A DNA stretch of 64,000 nt from Antedon mediterranea (GCF_964355755.1 NC_092678.1:24966365-25030364); one strand, 5' to 3'; positions 1-12,800 are shown, counted from the first letter of the stretch. Notes: generated by a model from the sequence alone, not told the origin. Numbers and translations: made by a program.

Positions 1-470
1 TACTTAGTACTTGATGGGTTACTTAACAGATTACTTAGTACTTGATGGGTTACTTAACAGGTTACTTAGTACTTAGTGGGTAACTTAACAAGTTACTTAG
101 TACTTGGCGGGTTACTTAACAGGTTACTTAATACTTGATGGGTTACTTAACAGATTACTTAGTACTTGATGGGTTACTTAACAGGTTACTTAGTACTTGA
201 TGGGTTACTTAACAAGTTACTTAGTACTTGGCGGGTTACTTAACAGGTTACTTAGTACTTGATGGGTTACTTAATAGGTTACTTAGTGCTTGATGGGTTA
301 CTTAACAGGTTACTTAGTACTTGATGGGTTACTTAACAGGTTACTTAGTACTTGATGGGTTACTTAACAGGTTACTTAGTACTTAGTGGGTTACTTAACA
401 GGTTACTTAGTACTTGATGGGTTACTTAACAGGTTACTTAGTACTTGATGGGTTACTTAACAGGTTACTT
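1..470. repeat. 31-bp minisatellite, about 15 copies, in a HUWE1 intron
   Basis: A 31-bp unit built around TTACTTAGTACTTGATGGG is repeated about 15 times with single-base variants, and the array continues off the left edge. It lies in the HUWE1 intron just downstream (in gene sense) of the exon ending at 473. The splice donor of that exon, GTAAGTAACC, is fused to the first repeat unit, and each unit carries TAAGTAACC-like copies of the donor flank. Confidence 0.95.
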
Positions 471-472
471 AC

Positions 473-3400
473 TTGTCATTGCTTGAATACATCTTCTAAC
501 AAGAACTGGTAAGAAGCCATGATATGAGGCAGCACCTGTAGCGCTTACGATATTTTGAAGTCTAAAAACATAACATTGTAAGTTTAAACAACATTTGAAA
601 ACCATCTTCTATCTTTTCTAGTTACATATAAGATCAAGATAAAATTCAACAAGTTTCTTTGCCGTCAGCTAACAAATATTCATGGATGGGGTTTTGGGGA
701 CTTAAGCGACGACTTACTTTGGATTTCTGTCTAGGTGGATGATAGATGTCAGAGTTCTTAAGGCAGCTGCATTGATTTCCTGTAGAAAATGAGCGTAAAT
801 AAGATATTGGTACATTTCAATGTTTAGATATTGCAAATGTATACTCACAAGAATGATACTGTTGGTATAAAGTTTGCGATACACCACATCTGTTAGTTCT
901 GAAAAGAACTGTCGAGGTACTCAATGTTTCGATCAATATACTTTGATTGTCCTCAGGAGTGAAAATGAGAATATAAGATGCCCTGCATTGTCACTCCTGA
1001 GGACGTCAGGAAGCTCAACAGTTCATTGATTTTGCCATGAAAGCTTTCAAACAAATACTTACCACAAGGTTGGTATCATCTAACTGTAACACATCTACTA
1101 ACTCTTCTATGAAGCCAACGTACAGTAAAGAACTTGACGAATCTGGTATTGCACTGGTATACACTAATGAAAAAAAAAAAAAATTCGTCAAATATTTCAA
1201 ATATCTCATAAAGCTCTGTTTTCACTATCAAGATTTATAAGACAATGTGATGTGCCCATATATGGACATGATAATATCATATCACTACAATATTTGGGCA
1301 CATCACACTTTTTTTTTCAAACTAGTTTGATAGTGCAGACAGAGCTTAATGATACAATTAAATTACATTTGTTATTAGTATTATCAATAGTTGTATTCTA
1401 AATATGGAATAGATGTACCAAATAAGCAGAATGACTTACCTAATATAGAAAGGGCCTGTAGCCTAGCTTGTACGCAAAGAAGTCGTTTTTCATAGTCAGA
1501 GAATGCATTACCTAACCTGACATGTGTGAACAGCAACATCTAGATAAAACAAAATAGAAATGTTAAATAAATATTCTTTCATCAATATATCAACTTAAAT
1601 AATTTGTTATCTTGACTAAAGCTTTGTCTACACTATCAAACTGACAAAAAAGTGTGATGTGCCTAAATATGGTAGTGATATACCCAAATATGGTAGTGAT
1701 ATGACCATACCCATACCCATATACGGGCACATCACATTTTTTTGTCACATAAAGTTTGATAGTTTAGACAGATTTTAAGTATTCATATTCATTGAGTTAG
1801 TGCAGAATCTACTGGTTATATTGGTGACAGAATAACTAAGTAATGAGTAAGGTAACTAAGTAATGAGTAAGGTAACTAAGTAAAAACGAAGTAATGAGTA
1901 AGGTAACTAAGTAATGAGTAAGGTAACTAAGTAATGAGTAAGGTAACTAAGTAAAAACGAAGTAATGAGTAAGGTAACTAAGTAATGAGTAAGGTAACTA
2001 AGTAAAAACGAAGTAATGAGTAAGGTAACTAAGTAATAACTAAGTAATGAGTAAGGTAACTAAGTAATGAGTAAGGTAACTAAGTAAAAACGAAGTAATG
2101 AGTAAGGTAACTAAGTAATAACTAAGTAATGAGTAAGGTAACTAAGTAAAAACGAAGTAATGAGTAAGGTAACTAAGTAATGAGTAAGGTAACTAAGTAA
2201 TGAGTAAGGTAACTAAGTAAAAACGAAGTAATAAGTAAGGTAACTAAGTAATGAGTAAGGTAACTAAGTAATGAGTAAGGTAACTAAGTAAAAACGAAGT
2301 AATAAGTAAGGTAACTAAGTAATGAGTAAGGTAACTAAGTAAAAACGAAGTAATAAGTAAGGTAACTAAGTAATGAGTAAGGTAACTAAGTAATGAGTAA
2401 GGTAACTAAGTAATAACTAAGTAATGAGTAAGGTAACTAATTATGTAATAGAAATCCACAACTCACCTGTTTGTCTTTGGGAACAGTGTATTTTGTACAA
2501 AGTTCTTCCATAATAAGAGACGGACTTTTGGGATGCTGAAAATCAAATAATTAAGTAAGTCTTAATAAATGGTAGCTGCAATATTTGTTACTGTAGTTTT
2601 TTTTTTAAATTGAATTCAGATATTTAGCACAAGTGATATTTGAACAGTGTCTGTAAGAGCTAACTGTATACAGTCAATAGCCACCATACAGTATGTACCA
2701 TATCTAGTATCACGGTTACAGGGACCAGTACCAGTACACCTGCATTAAGTGAGAGACTTAGTATTCTTACCTTGTCTATGTTTTCTAGATGAATAACATT
2801 CACAGCATGGGAAGCACTCTAAAAGAATTGAAAAAAAAACATAGTAAAGTAAACACACAAGTTTATATTAAGAATGAATTATGATCATGCAGATAAGAAC
2901 AGATTATTTATTCATAGAATAATGAATTTATTTACCGTTTTCCCCGACTTGCTTTCTGGCTGACTTGAATAGAATTCAAAGTGCAATGTGGTAGCAGTTT
3001 CTGGGCATTTCTAAATAAATTATAAAAAAAATTAATAACAATTAAAATGAATTGCTATTAAAAAAACACAAGTGACTTTGCAACAAGAAAGTATTGAAAA
3101 AAAATTTTATATCATTGATGAAAAGACAATACCAAGATTGATAACAATGCTAGCCAGCAGATTCTTGTAGGGTATCATAATGTTAAACATCCTGCAGTGT
3201 AACTGTGTTGTCTGCAGACGACAACATGTCCATACCATCTAACTCTTAAATATTAACTTAACCTAACCCTCTAAATAATCTCTCAATATACTACAGTATC
3301 CTATAGGATGAAGGTTGCTGTCAGAAGACATGATACCGCGGAGTGTTTCTTGTCACTAGACATGTAACACTAATGTATTGAGTTAACGAGCGATACTTAC

Positions 3401-6107
3401 AGCGCCACGTTGACAGCATTCTGCAAGGCCAAATCCATTCTCTTTGCCACCCCAGCTATCAGCTAAATATGTAAGCCTCTTCAGTAACTCTTGTCTCTTA
3501 TCTCCCGACAACTTCACAATGAAATTGGATCGTTTACTGCAAAACAATTATATAAGATTATTTATTTTGATTTTAATTTTTAAATACTTGAAACTATTAT
3601 TTATCTTATTCACGACATCACCTTAAAGATGTATTGTCCCTTGAAACACAAAAAAATGAAGGTCAAAATATTCTAAATTTAAAGTGGCCATATCAATGTA
3701 ATATTAAAGTTATTCACTTTAAGTCGAAAATTTGAGCCAAAAACAACAAATTTACGTAATTAACAGGTAAATTAGTTTGATTACATTTCATCTGGAAAAT
3801 CGTCATGAGCGAAAGTAAACAAAGATTTCAAACCATGAGTACGCATTATGTATATGCTAAATTAGGATTGTTTACAACTCGTCACGGTTAAGAGGGTATT
3901 TTCACACAGATCATGAGGAAGTTTTATTATTATGCATACAGAGTAGCCAAACAAGCGCGTTTCATTATGGGATATGTTTTGATTGAAAACTTTGACTGGA
4001 AGTCAAAGTTATTTTTTAAACAAAAAAACGTCTGTATTTCAGTTAATTTTTTTTTTTCCCGAAAAATTTTTGGTGATAGTTAATAACTATTATGATACTT
4101 CAAAATGACCCACCTTTTTTCGAAATCTATTATTTTTTATTTTTTTGGAATTAGTCAAAGGGACAATACATCTTTAACACTTTGGTGTTAATCAAGGACT
4201 TACAAAAGTTAGAAAAGCTTTCAAAAAATCCGTAAAAACAGGAGCTGATACAAACTACTACTACTACTACTACACATGACGTTTTTTTTTATTTGAGGAT
4301 GTATATCCGTAAAAGTAGCGATAGAGGGAGACTCTGCAATTTATAAAGTGTGAAGTAAATAAAAACAACAAACCTGAAGACATAGATGAGGTTTAGGACC
4401 ACTAGAACAGTTGTCAGATCTGATGAAGCTAACAATGTTGTTAGATGCTAAAACACATTTAAAAAACATGTTATTTTTATTTATTTTTTTTATATTTTTG
4501 GTAGTCATTAATTTGACAATATGAGGGAAAAGAACAAACTTCACATGATGTTAAGAAAAATGGACTTACCTCAATGGAGTTATAAAGAAAAGGACTTACC
4601 TCAATGGAGTTATAAAGAAAAGGACTTACCTCAATGGAGTTATAAAGATGTCGTGAAAAACTATGTTCTATAAGTAGCGATGTAAAATAAAGAATGTTGT
4701 GAATTAGTTCCTTGGTGGCGCTGTTCTGAGGCCGATCGCAAAATAACTGCCACGATTGCAGCGTTTCTGTACAACATCCCTCTTCAAGTATGGCATCGAA
4801 CCGGTCAAGCACATCAATCCAGTGGTAAAGTTCACACTGAAAGACATGAAATCTATTTTAAGCCGCACTCGACCATTACATGTGTAAAAAATTATACAGT
4901 GTGAACAGGATCATAAACAATTTTTTTAATGGGTTTTTCCCACTTTTATTTCCTTAAAATAGCTCAATGAATAAATATACAATGAATGCACAGTATTTAG
5001 TGTACGGAACATCAATAATTTCTTTTTTCCCCCCTAAAAAGGGTAATATATAAAAACTAAAGTTTATCATAAAAACATCACAATAAAATGAACAATTTTA
5101 GTATGAACAGGCCATAAAGAAATCCTTATTTTTAATATAGATTGTAGGCTAACTAGCATCAGTCAACATGATGCTTACCTTTCCATAATTCCAGGACTTG
5201 ATTTGTTTCAGTTCTTGCAGCAGGTTGTCACATGATTTCAGCTTGTCAATCAAATACTTACAATCTGCAGGCTGTAATTAATTAGGTTAGAAGGGAGCAT
5301 GTCAACATTATTTTACTGCAGTAACAAATTAGTTTGTTTCAATGTAGAAGTTTATGAGGGAGGGAGGCAGTTAGTGCAGTAAACAGAGTGTATGATTACA
5401 ATAGAGTGAACAAAGTTACTGCAGCATATAATAACCCAGGCCAGCATGGGCACATTACTGACAATTGAAAACAATCAAGACAGTTATATTATAGTTTAAT
5501 TTATAAATTATTTAGATTTTTTTGTATATTATGTTTAATATGTATTTTTCTATGTACAGAAATGTTATACTCTTAGTAGCCCTAAAGCTTTGTCTACACT
5601 ATCAAACTTTATGTGACAAAAAAAATGTGATGTGATCATATATGGACATGATGATGTCATATCACTAACATATTTGAGCATATCACTACAATATTTAGGC
5701 AATACACACTTTTTTTGCCAACTAGTTTGATAGTGTAGACAGAGCTTAAGAAATATTATAAGTTAAATATATTTCATTCATGCAATTTTAATATTTTAAA
5801 AATATTTGACATATTTAATTATTTGTATTCATTTCCTTGTAGAGAGCCTCATGGCTATTATTTTTGTTATAACATTTAGGTAATCCTGCCTCAATTATTT
5901 ACATTTTTGTTTTCAATATGGCAAAATAAATGACAAATATATTTTTTATATAGTTTATCTTACAAATTGTAGTTATTGTTATTGTTTATAAAGGAAATAA
6001 ATATTATTTTTAATTGAATGAATTCATACAATATGACCCTGAGGAGCAATACATACCACATCAGATAATGTCTTCTTAATTTTACTTTTGTCAATCTTCA
6101 TTTTCAT
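473..6107 (-). CDS. HUWE1: HUWE1 E3 ubiquitin ligase, N-terminal part, 12 coding exons (partial)
   Basis: This is the start of the giant HECT-type E3 ubiquitin ligase HUWE1; the C-terminal HECT domain lies beyond the left edge. Coding exons in gene order are 6107-6057, 5271-5179, 4836-4630, 4447-4374, 3536-3401, 3010-2936, 2818-2771, 2535-2467, 1539-1440, 1163-1063, 779-718 and 561-473, each with GT-AG boundaries and matching phase (1105 nt, about 368 residues). The protein opens [17 protein letters not shown] and shows signatures of the conserved N-terminal armadillo-like (DUF908) region: [89 protein letters not shown] and [11 protein letters not shown], collinear with human HUWE1. The start at 6107 matches the human N-terminus. 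The donor of the third coding exon is triplicated (see repeat at 4562). Confidence 0.97.
885..1025. repeat. Dispersed repeat with snap-back core (copy 1)
   Basis: This intronic stretch holds GATCAATATACTTTGAT followed by GTCCTCAGGAGTGA and, about 50 bases on, TCACTCCTGAGGAC, which can pair back. The flanks (TATAAAGTTTG, TACACCAC, GTTCTGAAAAGAACTGT) recur in the other orientation at 28785-28915, so it is a two-copy dispersed repeat in this window. Confidence 0.7.
1211..1347. mobile_element. MITE family A, copy 1
   Basis: Inverted-repeat element with ends AAGCTCTG(T)..CACTATCAA and TTTGATAGTGCAGACAGAGCTT. The interior carries the family's ATATGGACATGAT..CATATCACTACAATAT and GGGCACATCACA blocks. 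It lies in a HUWE1 intron and has no coding capacity. Confidence 0.85.
1618..1777. mobile_element. MITE family A, copy 2
   Basis: Ends are AAAGCTTTGTCTACACTATC and GTTTGATAGTTTAGACAGA. An internal AAATATGGTAGTGATAT block is duplicated. It sits in the HUWE1 intron next to the 20-bp minisatellite. Confidence 0.85.
1838..2440. repeat. 20-bp minisatellite in a HUWE1 intron
   Basis: About 30 units of GTAACTAAGTAATGAGTAAG, interspersed with a longer variant containing AAAAACGAAGTAATGAG. The array ends about 25 bp from the splice donor of the HUWE1 exon 2467-2535. Confidence 0.95.
3623..4177. mobile_element. 555-bp TIR element (family F) in a HUWE1 intron
   Basis: The left end TTAAAGATGTATTGTCCCTT is matched base for base by the inverted right end, giving a perfect 20-bp terminal inverted repeat. 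The ends start and finish in TTAA, compatible with a TTAA target site. The interior is AT-rich and non-coding, so this is a non-autonomous DNA element. A related fragment occurs near 34668. Confidence 0.85.
4562..4651 (-). repeat. 30-bp triplication spanning a HUWE1 splice donor
   Basis: Three near-identical 30-bp copies each contain, in gene sense, the exon end encoding LYNSIE followed by donor GTAAGTCC. The copy at about 4622 joins the main exon (exon end 4630, donor 4629-4624). The other two lie downstream in the intron and remain in reading frame if the earlier donors are skipped, adding 10 or 20 residues. Confidence 0.95.
5584..5748. mobile_element. MITE family A, copy 3
   Basis: Ends AAGCTTTGTCTACACTATC and GATAGTGTAGACAGAGCTT form a near-perfect terminal inverted repeat around TTTATGTGACAAAAAAAATG. 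It lies in a HUWE1 intron. Confidence 0.9.
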
Positions 6108-7168
6108 TACCTAAATATTATCATCATCTGTAAGGTAAACAATAAGGTGCTTGAATTACAACCAGATCTGCTCCTCTCATTATGATTATGTCCCAAACCT
6201 ATATTACATTTAATAGTGGTGCCACTATGGACATGGACCCTCTAGCTTGCCAGTTGTTTTGTTCTTTTTGACTGTGCAGTGCTGTTACAACTTGACATTA
6301 TGCTTTTTTGGTAGATTTTAATTTTTTTTAAATATTTTAAATCTAAAATATAGTGTGTTGTAAGCGAATTGCAGTAGGGTATATTTGGGCAATTTATCAC
6401 AATTATTATTGTTTTCATTAGTCATATTAGAGTGGATATTCAAACATGTGTACAAATAACTAACCTAACAGTAATCATTTTTCATTTTTGCTGGCTTTTG
6501 GCTGACATGCTTTATTCCATGTGTGAATTATTTATTTTATTTATTTAGCATGGATATTAAAAAGGATATTTTCACCTAATTTGACCCATAATTAATACAG
6601 AAGGCTAGTAGTCTACCTTAACTTTAAAATAACGCTCTCAGTCTACCATAAAGTAAGTAACTTTAAAGATTTATTACAATCAACATCAACAGAAAACTGT
6701 TTTTGTGACAAAATACAATCAATATCAATAGCCTTAGACTAGCCTTTTTTAATGCTTTGCAACTAACAAATTTAAATCAGGGATTGAGAGTATTTAGGTC
6801 GATTTGGTCTGTACACAACAAGACGAATTCTCCAAAATGTCTATGAAGGGGCCAAGGGACAAATAATTTAAAGCTCCTAGGCCTAGCTAGCTAGGATCAA
6901 GGCAAATAAGGTAAATCAAGTGCCAGTGCATCGTCATCCATAATAAGCAAAAATACAAACGACGTCCACTTTTCTCGTACCTTCTCGAACACGCAGTTTC
7001 CAAATTTATATGGTTAAGTACGATTTAAATGCATAACCAACACCTTTTTGCACACAAATATTTCATATTATAATTCATTTGTTATACCATATGTCATTCG
7101 AGCTGACTTTTGTCAGTTTAACCACATAAAACTTCAATAAATCGAACTACTAACAGATTCATACTCAC

Positions 7169-7190
7169 ATGTAGCAGACCGCCATTTTGA
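7169..7190 (-). other. HUWE1: HUWE1 5' UTR exon with short uORF and YY1-like motif
   Basis: In gene sense the sequence CAAAATGGCGGTCTGCTACAT ends in a GTGAGT donor. Joined to the acceptor at 6110 it gives an upstream ORF (MAVCYM, stop TAA) whose stop overlaps the HUWE1 start in the string TAATG. CAAAATGGCGG resembles a YY1 element, which commonly sits just downstream of transcription starts of housekeeping genes. The 5' limit of the exon is unknown; the end given is a minimum. Confidence 0.6.
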
Positions 7191-7199
7191 AAAGATTCA

Positions 7200-9340
7200 A
7201 CAACAAAACCCGGATGTTGTTAAGAACTTTTATATTCGAATGTTTAGTTATTAATAACTAAATAAAATTGTATTTTTAAACACTGGCTGAAATAAATTTC
7301 TAAGATATATATTTTTTTGGATTCTATTTAGTTTCAAATATATTATTTAAATTGTGATAAAATAAATAAATCTTGGCCTACATATCCAAAAGAAGTTTTT
7401 TTTAATAGAGGGCGCGGACTATCCTCGAATAGGAATTCTTGTCACGTGATATTTTAATCAATAGTGATAGAGGGGGTAGTTGCTTTTTTGCTATCATCAT
7501 AATTATTTTTAGTCGCGTGGAAGCGACTCTATGACTCTATAGTTCACTATGTCGGTCGGTCGGTCTGTCTGTCGGTCTGTCTGTCTGTCGGTCCGGTATC
7601 ACTATGCGTTTTATCGCTTTATGACCTTATCTTGATATCAGTTTAATCTAGCTAAGTCAATTTTTCACAGAATATTCCTTATGGCCAGGAATCGATGTGG
7701 TTATGTTTTCACGATGCGCAATAAAAAATTACGCGGTCTACGCACGATTTAACGAAATCACGTTTGTAATCATATCTTCACAACCATGAATCACAATTAA
7801 ATAAAATTTGGTACTCATAAATTTCAGGGCATAAATCATCATATGGCAATACAATTACGTGCGTAGCGCATGTAACGCATGCGTACGCGCGCTTAACATT
7901 TTCAAAATTTATTTTCGATGAAATAAGAGTACGTTTCAGGCAATTTTAAGCGTTTACAAAATTGCCATGAGTGCGCAGATTTTTGCGCACGCACTGCGCG
8001 TTAAATGTTATTGCGCACTCTCTTTGCCCGATTTCTGTTTTCTTGACTTACTTTTCAACTCGAAATTACGTTATACGAGCACGTCAAAAGGGACAGGCTA
8101 CGCACGTGTAAATTAAAAAAATATAAATGTTTTTAAACATTTCAACATTTTTAAACATGTTCAGTAATTTCGGTCAGTATAGTTCACTATGTCGGTCGGT
8201 CCGTCTGTCTGTCGGTCTGTCTGTCTGTCGGTCTGTTTGTCTGTCGGTCCGGTATCACTATGCATTGTAGCACGCGACTTAATGGCTGTTGGCCTTGTTT
8301 GTTATATATTGACTTATACCGTCCTAAATTAATAAGTTTACAAGCAATTAAAATATTGTCTACCCATGAGTCTACTTTTCCATGAATAATAAAGATGTAT
8401 ATGATTGGAAAATAGTATACAAATAATGAATGTTTATGAGTGCAATGGTACAAATAATGGCACGAGGTGAATGATGAAAGGTTATATCAACGAGGCAAAG
8501 CCGAGTTGATATAACCTTTCATCATTCACCAAGTGCCATTATTTGTACCATTACACGAATACAAAACATTCATTATTTGTTTTATATAACATCTAGACGT
8601 TTTTTTTTTCGTACACAAAAATGTTTCAAAAAGTACTATTTAACGATCGTTGAATAGTGCGTACTATTGCACGCCATGTGATGACCCACATTCGTCCAAT
8701 CAAATGACAGGAATTTATATAGGTGTTATATAAATTTAGTTATGCTATCGGTCAGTACGGGAACCAGTGAACTATTATATCACTGGGATTACCAATAGAG
8801 GGGGTAGTTGCATTTTTTGATTATATCATAATAAATTGTTAAACATTATTTTTAACTTATAATAATAGTATACAGTACTAAATTAATTTGTTTAAAAGCA
8901 AAGAGTGGTCTACCCATTTTGAGGTGCTGGATACTACTTTCATGAATATTTCATGAATAATAAAGGTGTATTATGATGGGAAAATAGATTATCTGCTAGT
9001 ATCGGTCAGGTTAAGGACTATTGAATCTTTTAGGGCCAATATAGCCTTATATACGCCACTTTCCTTTAAACAACAAATTAATTTATAACTTTCAATATTA
9101 ACATTTAAATGTTGTAGAGGGCAGTAAAACAGTATCCAGTTTACTTTGTATTGATTGTGCTGACTGATGTCCTGATCGATTTCAGTCTGCCGAGGTTGTG
9201 AGCTGCGTTCAGACCACTGTACACTCTCGTACCACTAAAAGGGGTTTGACGGAATAGTCATACATCGCGAAATTAGTTCTCGTGGAAAAGGTAACTAGTT
9301 TTTTCTTTTTTTTTGTAGTAATTTTTTACGATAATTTTTG
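7200..9340. other. Intergenic region between HUWE1 and the lectin gene
   Basis: No gene is visible. The region carries two copies, about 640 bp apart, of a block beginning AGTTCACTATGTCGGTCGGT followed by a (GTCT/GTCG)n tract and GGTCCGGTATCACTATGC (7541-7610 and 8179-8265). It also has a long hairpin (8420-8580) and AATAGAGGGGGTAGTTGC-type blocks at about 7465 and 8796 that recur inverted near 15380. It is therefore largely dispersed repeat DNA. Confidence 0.7.
8420..8580. repeat. Long inverted repeat (hairpin), arms about 72 bp
   Basis: The left arm, with TACAAATAATGGCAC and GTGAATGATGAAAGG, is mirrored by CCTTTCATCATTCAC and GTGCCATTATTTGTA on the right, with a loop of about 13 bases (GAGGCAAAGCCGA). 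The inner 25 bp are perfectly paired and the outer arms have a few mismatches. Confidence 0.9.
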
Positions 9341-9349
9341 TCGAGGAGG

Positions 9350-9660
9350 ATGACGGGCAACCTGTTGGGAACAAAAACTAGTAGAAAACTAGTAGAGCAA
9401 ATCTTTGTAGAACTTGAAAATCCTTCGTTGTAAATAGCATTCATATTTTTAATTCTAATGTAAGACGTTAATGCAATTTTTAATAGTTTTACATTTTTAA
9501 CAGTATTTTTAACTTTTATCTTGTATTTTTAATCTGTTATAATACTGCACGTTTTTAAATTGTTGCAATATTGTTGTTTTAATCTACCAAGCAAAGTGAA
9601 TTTCCATTTTTATGGACAAATAAAATTTCTTGAATCTTGAATCTTGAATCTTGAAAAAGT
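9350..9660 (+). mobile_element. Probable 3' end of a LINE-type retroelement
   Basis: An AT-rich stretch ends in AATAAAATTT followed by a short tandem tail of (CTTGAAT)n. That structure is typical of non-LTR elements such as CR1/L2. No reverse transcriptase coding sequence remains, so the assignment rests on the tail alone. Confidence 0.4.
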
Positions 9661-9899
9661 TTAATGCTTTATTTCGTTTACTTTATTTAATCACAGTCAA
9701 GATAAATACAAAATAATAATTTGAGTTGAAAAAAAACCTTAAATAAGGTCAAAACCAGAAGAAAAGACCTTTTCTTGTCCTGTTAAACTCTATATTATTT
9801 TATTTTAAAAAAAACTGATAATTAAATTATCGAATGGAGTGTTGCATTTTTTGCAGTGTAGTTCATAGATCTCACGGTTTCAACATTTTGATTATAGCT

Positions 9900-12800
9900 A
9901 TGAAGCCCGCTATGAAGATGTTGTGTGACTTTGTTATGCGTTTTATTCTTGTCGCCTCTCTTGTGCAGAGGAGCACTACAGGTGAGTAGACACACGAAAT
10001 GGTCATCTTACCACATGGTCATCTTATCACATGGTCATCTTATCACATGGTCATCTTATCACATGGTCATCTTATCACATGGTCATCTTACCACATGGTC
10101 ATCTTATCACATGGTCATCTTATCACATGGTCATCTTACCACATTGTCATCTTATCACATGGTCATCTTATCACATAGTCATCTTACCACATTGTCATCT
10201 TACCACATTGTCATCTTACCACATGGTCATCTTACCACATTGTCATCTTATCACATGGTCATCTTATCACATTGTCATCTTACCACATTGTCATCTTATC
10301 ACATGGTCATCTTACCACATTGTCATCTTACCACATGGTCATCTTACCACATTGTCATCTTATCACATGGTCATCTTATCACATGGTCATCTTACCACAT
10401 GGTCATCTTATCACATGGTCATCTTATCACATGGTCATCTTATCACATGGTCATCTTATCACATGGTCATCTTATCACATGGTCATCTTATCACATGGTC
10501 ATCTTATCACATGGTCATCTTATCACATGGTCATCTTATCACATGGTCATCTTACCACATTGTCATCTTATCACATAGTCATCTTATCACATAGTCATCT
10601 TACCACATTGTCATCTTACCACATTGTCATCTTACCACATGGTCATCTTACCACATTGTCATCTTATCACATGGTCATCTTATCACATTGTCATCTTACC
10701 ACATTGTCATCTTATCACATGGTCATCTTACCACATTGTCATCTTACCACATGGTCATCTTACCACATTGTCATCTTATCACATGGTCATCTTACCACAT
10801 TGTCATCTTACCACATGGTCATCTTACCACATGGTCATCTTACCACATGGTCATCTTATCACATGGTCATCTTATCACATGGTCATCTTACCACATTGTC
10901 ATCTTACCACATGGTCATCTTACCACATGGTCATCTTACCACATTGTCATCTTATCACATGGTCATCTTATCACATGGTCATCTTACCACATTGTCATCT
11001 TACCACATTGTCATCTTACCACATGGTCATCTTACCACATTGTCATCTTATCACATGGTCATCTTATCACATTGTCATCTTACCACATTGTCATCTTATC
11101 ACATTGTCATCTTACCACATTGTCATCTTACCACATGGTCATCTTACCACATGGTCATCTTATCACATGGTCATCTTATCACATGGTCATCTTACCACAT
11201 GGTCATCTTACCACATTGTCATCTTACCACATGGTCATCTTACCACATTGTCATCTTACCACATGGCCATCTTATCACATGGTCATCTTATCACATGGTC
11301 ATCTTACCACATGGTCATCTTACCACATGGTCATCTTACCACATGGTCATCTTATCACATGGTCATCTTACCACATGGTTATCTTACCACATGGTCATCT
11401 TACCACATGGTCATCTTACCACATGGTCATCTTACCACATGGTCATCTTACCACATTGTCATCTTTACCCCATGGTCATCTTACCACATTGTCATCTTAC
11501 CACATGGTCATCTTATCACATGGTCATCTTATCACATGGTCATCTTACTACCTTTGACCGTTATTTCAAAGATTCTTTATTTAGTGTTTCGGTTTTTTAG
11601 CTTTATATAAATGATTTTCTGTTAGCTTGCTTCCTTATTATTTTGTCAATGCGCGCTTGTGGTTAAGTTGGAGACGCACGTAACGACGACGTACGCACAA
11701 CACAAATAGCGATGTCGGGTAATCACGTCGTGATTGGTCAAATTACTTCTTATTTACAGCGCGCTTGGAAACCAAGCTTAACGTGTAGGCCTCCTACAGT
11801 ACGTGCCTTAAGCACTCTTTCAATTCAATTCACATTAGTTTTATTTAGTCATCGTTTATAATTACAATTTCAGTATATATAATATATGGCGCTATATAAA
11901 TAATACTATTATTATTACTAATCTATAACAGACCCGAGATTGATTTGATTTTGACTTTAATTGATATAGGACTTTGTTTGAGCCTGTGGTATCCCGTTGG
12001 TTATAATTGCTACAGAGTCTTTGAGGAAAGTCTCAATTGGATGGATTCACTTCAAGTATGCAAAGAGCATGGGGCGAGTTTGGCAACGATAAATGACGAG
12101 GCAGAAAATACGTTGGTAGGTGGTGGACTTTGCAGCGGAAGTGGTAACAACAACTTGTGGATTGGATTTAATGATATTGAACACGAAGGTGTTTGGCAGT
12201 GGACAACGAACTCTGAAGAGGATAGCAATTTTCAAAGTAATAGGCAACGCAACAACGACATAGGCGCACCGCAAGTGAGTTGACCAATCACAAGCGACAG
12301 TGGTGATCCTCGTCATGATTAATTGGTCAAATTACTTGCCGCGTGCCGCGTCCTTTCGATGCGTGGCGCGCAATGGGAGACTTTATAATAGCGATGCATT
12401 TCACACGTAATATACGGTAGCATATGTATGTTCATATAGACAACACGGTGCGTTTAAAAACAAAATATCAAAAACATAAAAAAAATATATAAACATTAAA
12501 AATAAAAGTGGAAACATAGACTTTACAAAGTACAATTAAGCAACAAAAAGAGAAGAGAGAAAAATAACAAATAAAGATGTTTTAGCTCTGGTGCTGATCG
12601 TTTCTCCCAAGCAGCTCTTTAAATAGTAATAGTGTAATAGAAACGTCATTTTATTTACAGATTGGGCATCTCATCAACCGAATAATTTCAATGGTGCTGC
12701 ATTTGACAAGTACAATGCAGACTGTGCAACCATAAAGTGTTCAAATAGCCACTTTTGGAACGATAGAAATTGCGTTGACATATATTATTCATTTGTTTGT

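Noticed and set aside
1..470. CRISPR-like array
   Set aside because: Units are contiguous with no unique spacers and the context is an animal intron. The same holds for the other arrays.
4341..4544. 67-codon open frame on the minus strand
   Set aside because: It overlaps a HUWE1 exon in the wrong frame; the correct frame of 4447-4374 gives [11 protein letters not shown], matching human HUWE1.
9925..11610. Long open frames of 190-440 codons with HGHLTTWSSYHMV-type repeats
   Set aside because: They arise from a 16-bp minisatellite in which all three frames cycle through the same peptide; the true lectin exons flank it with proper splice sites.
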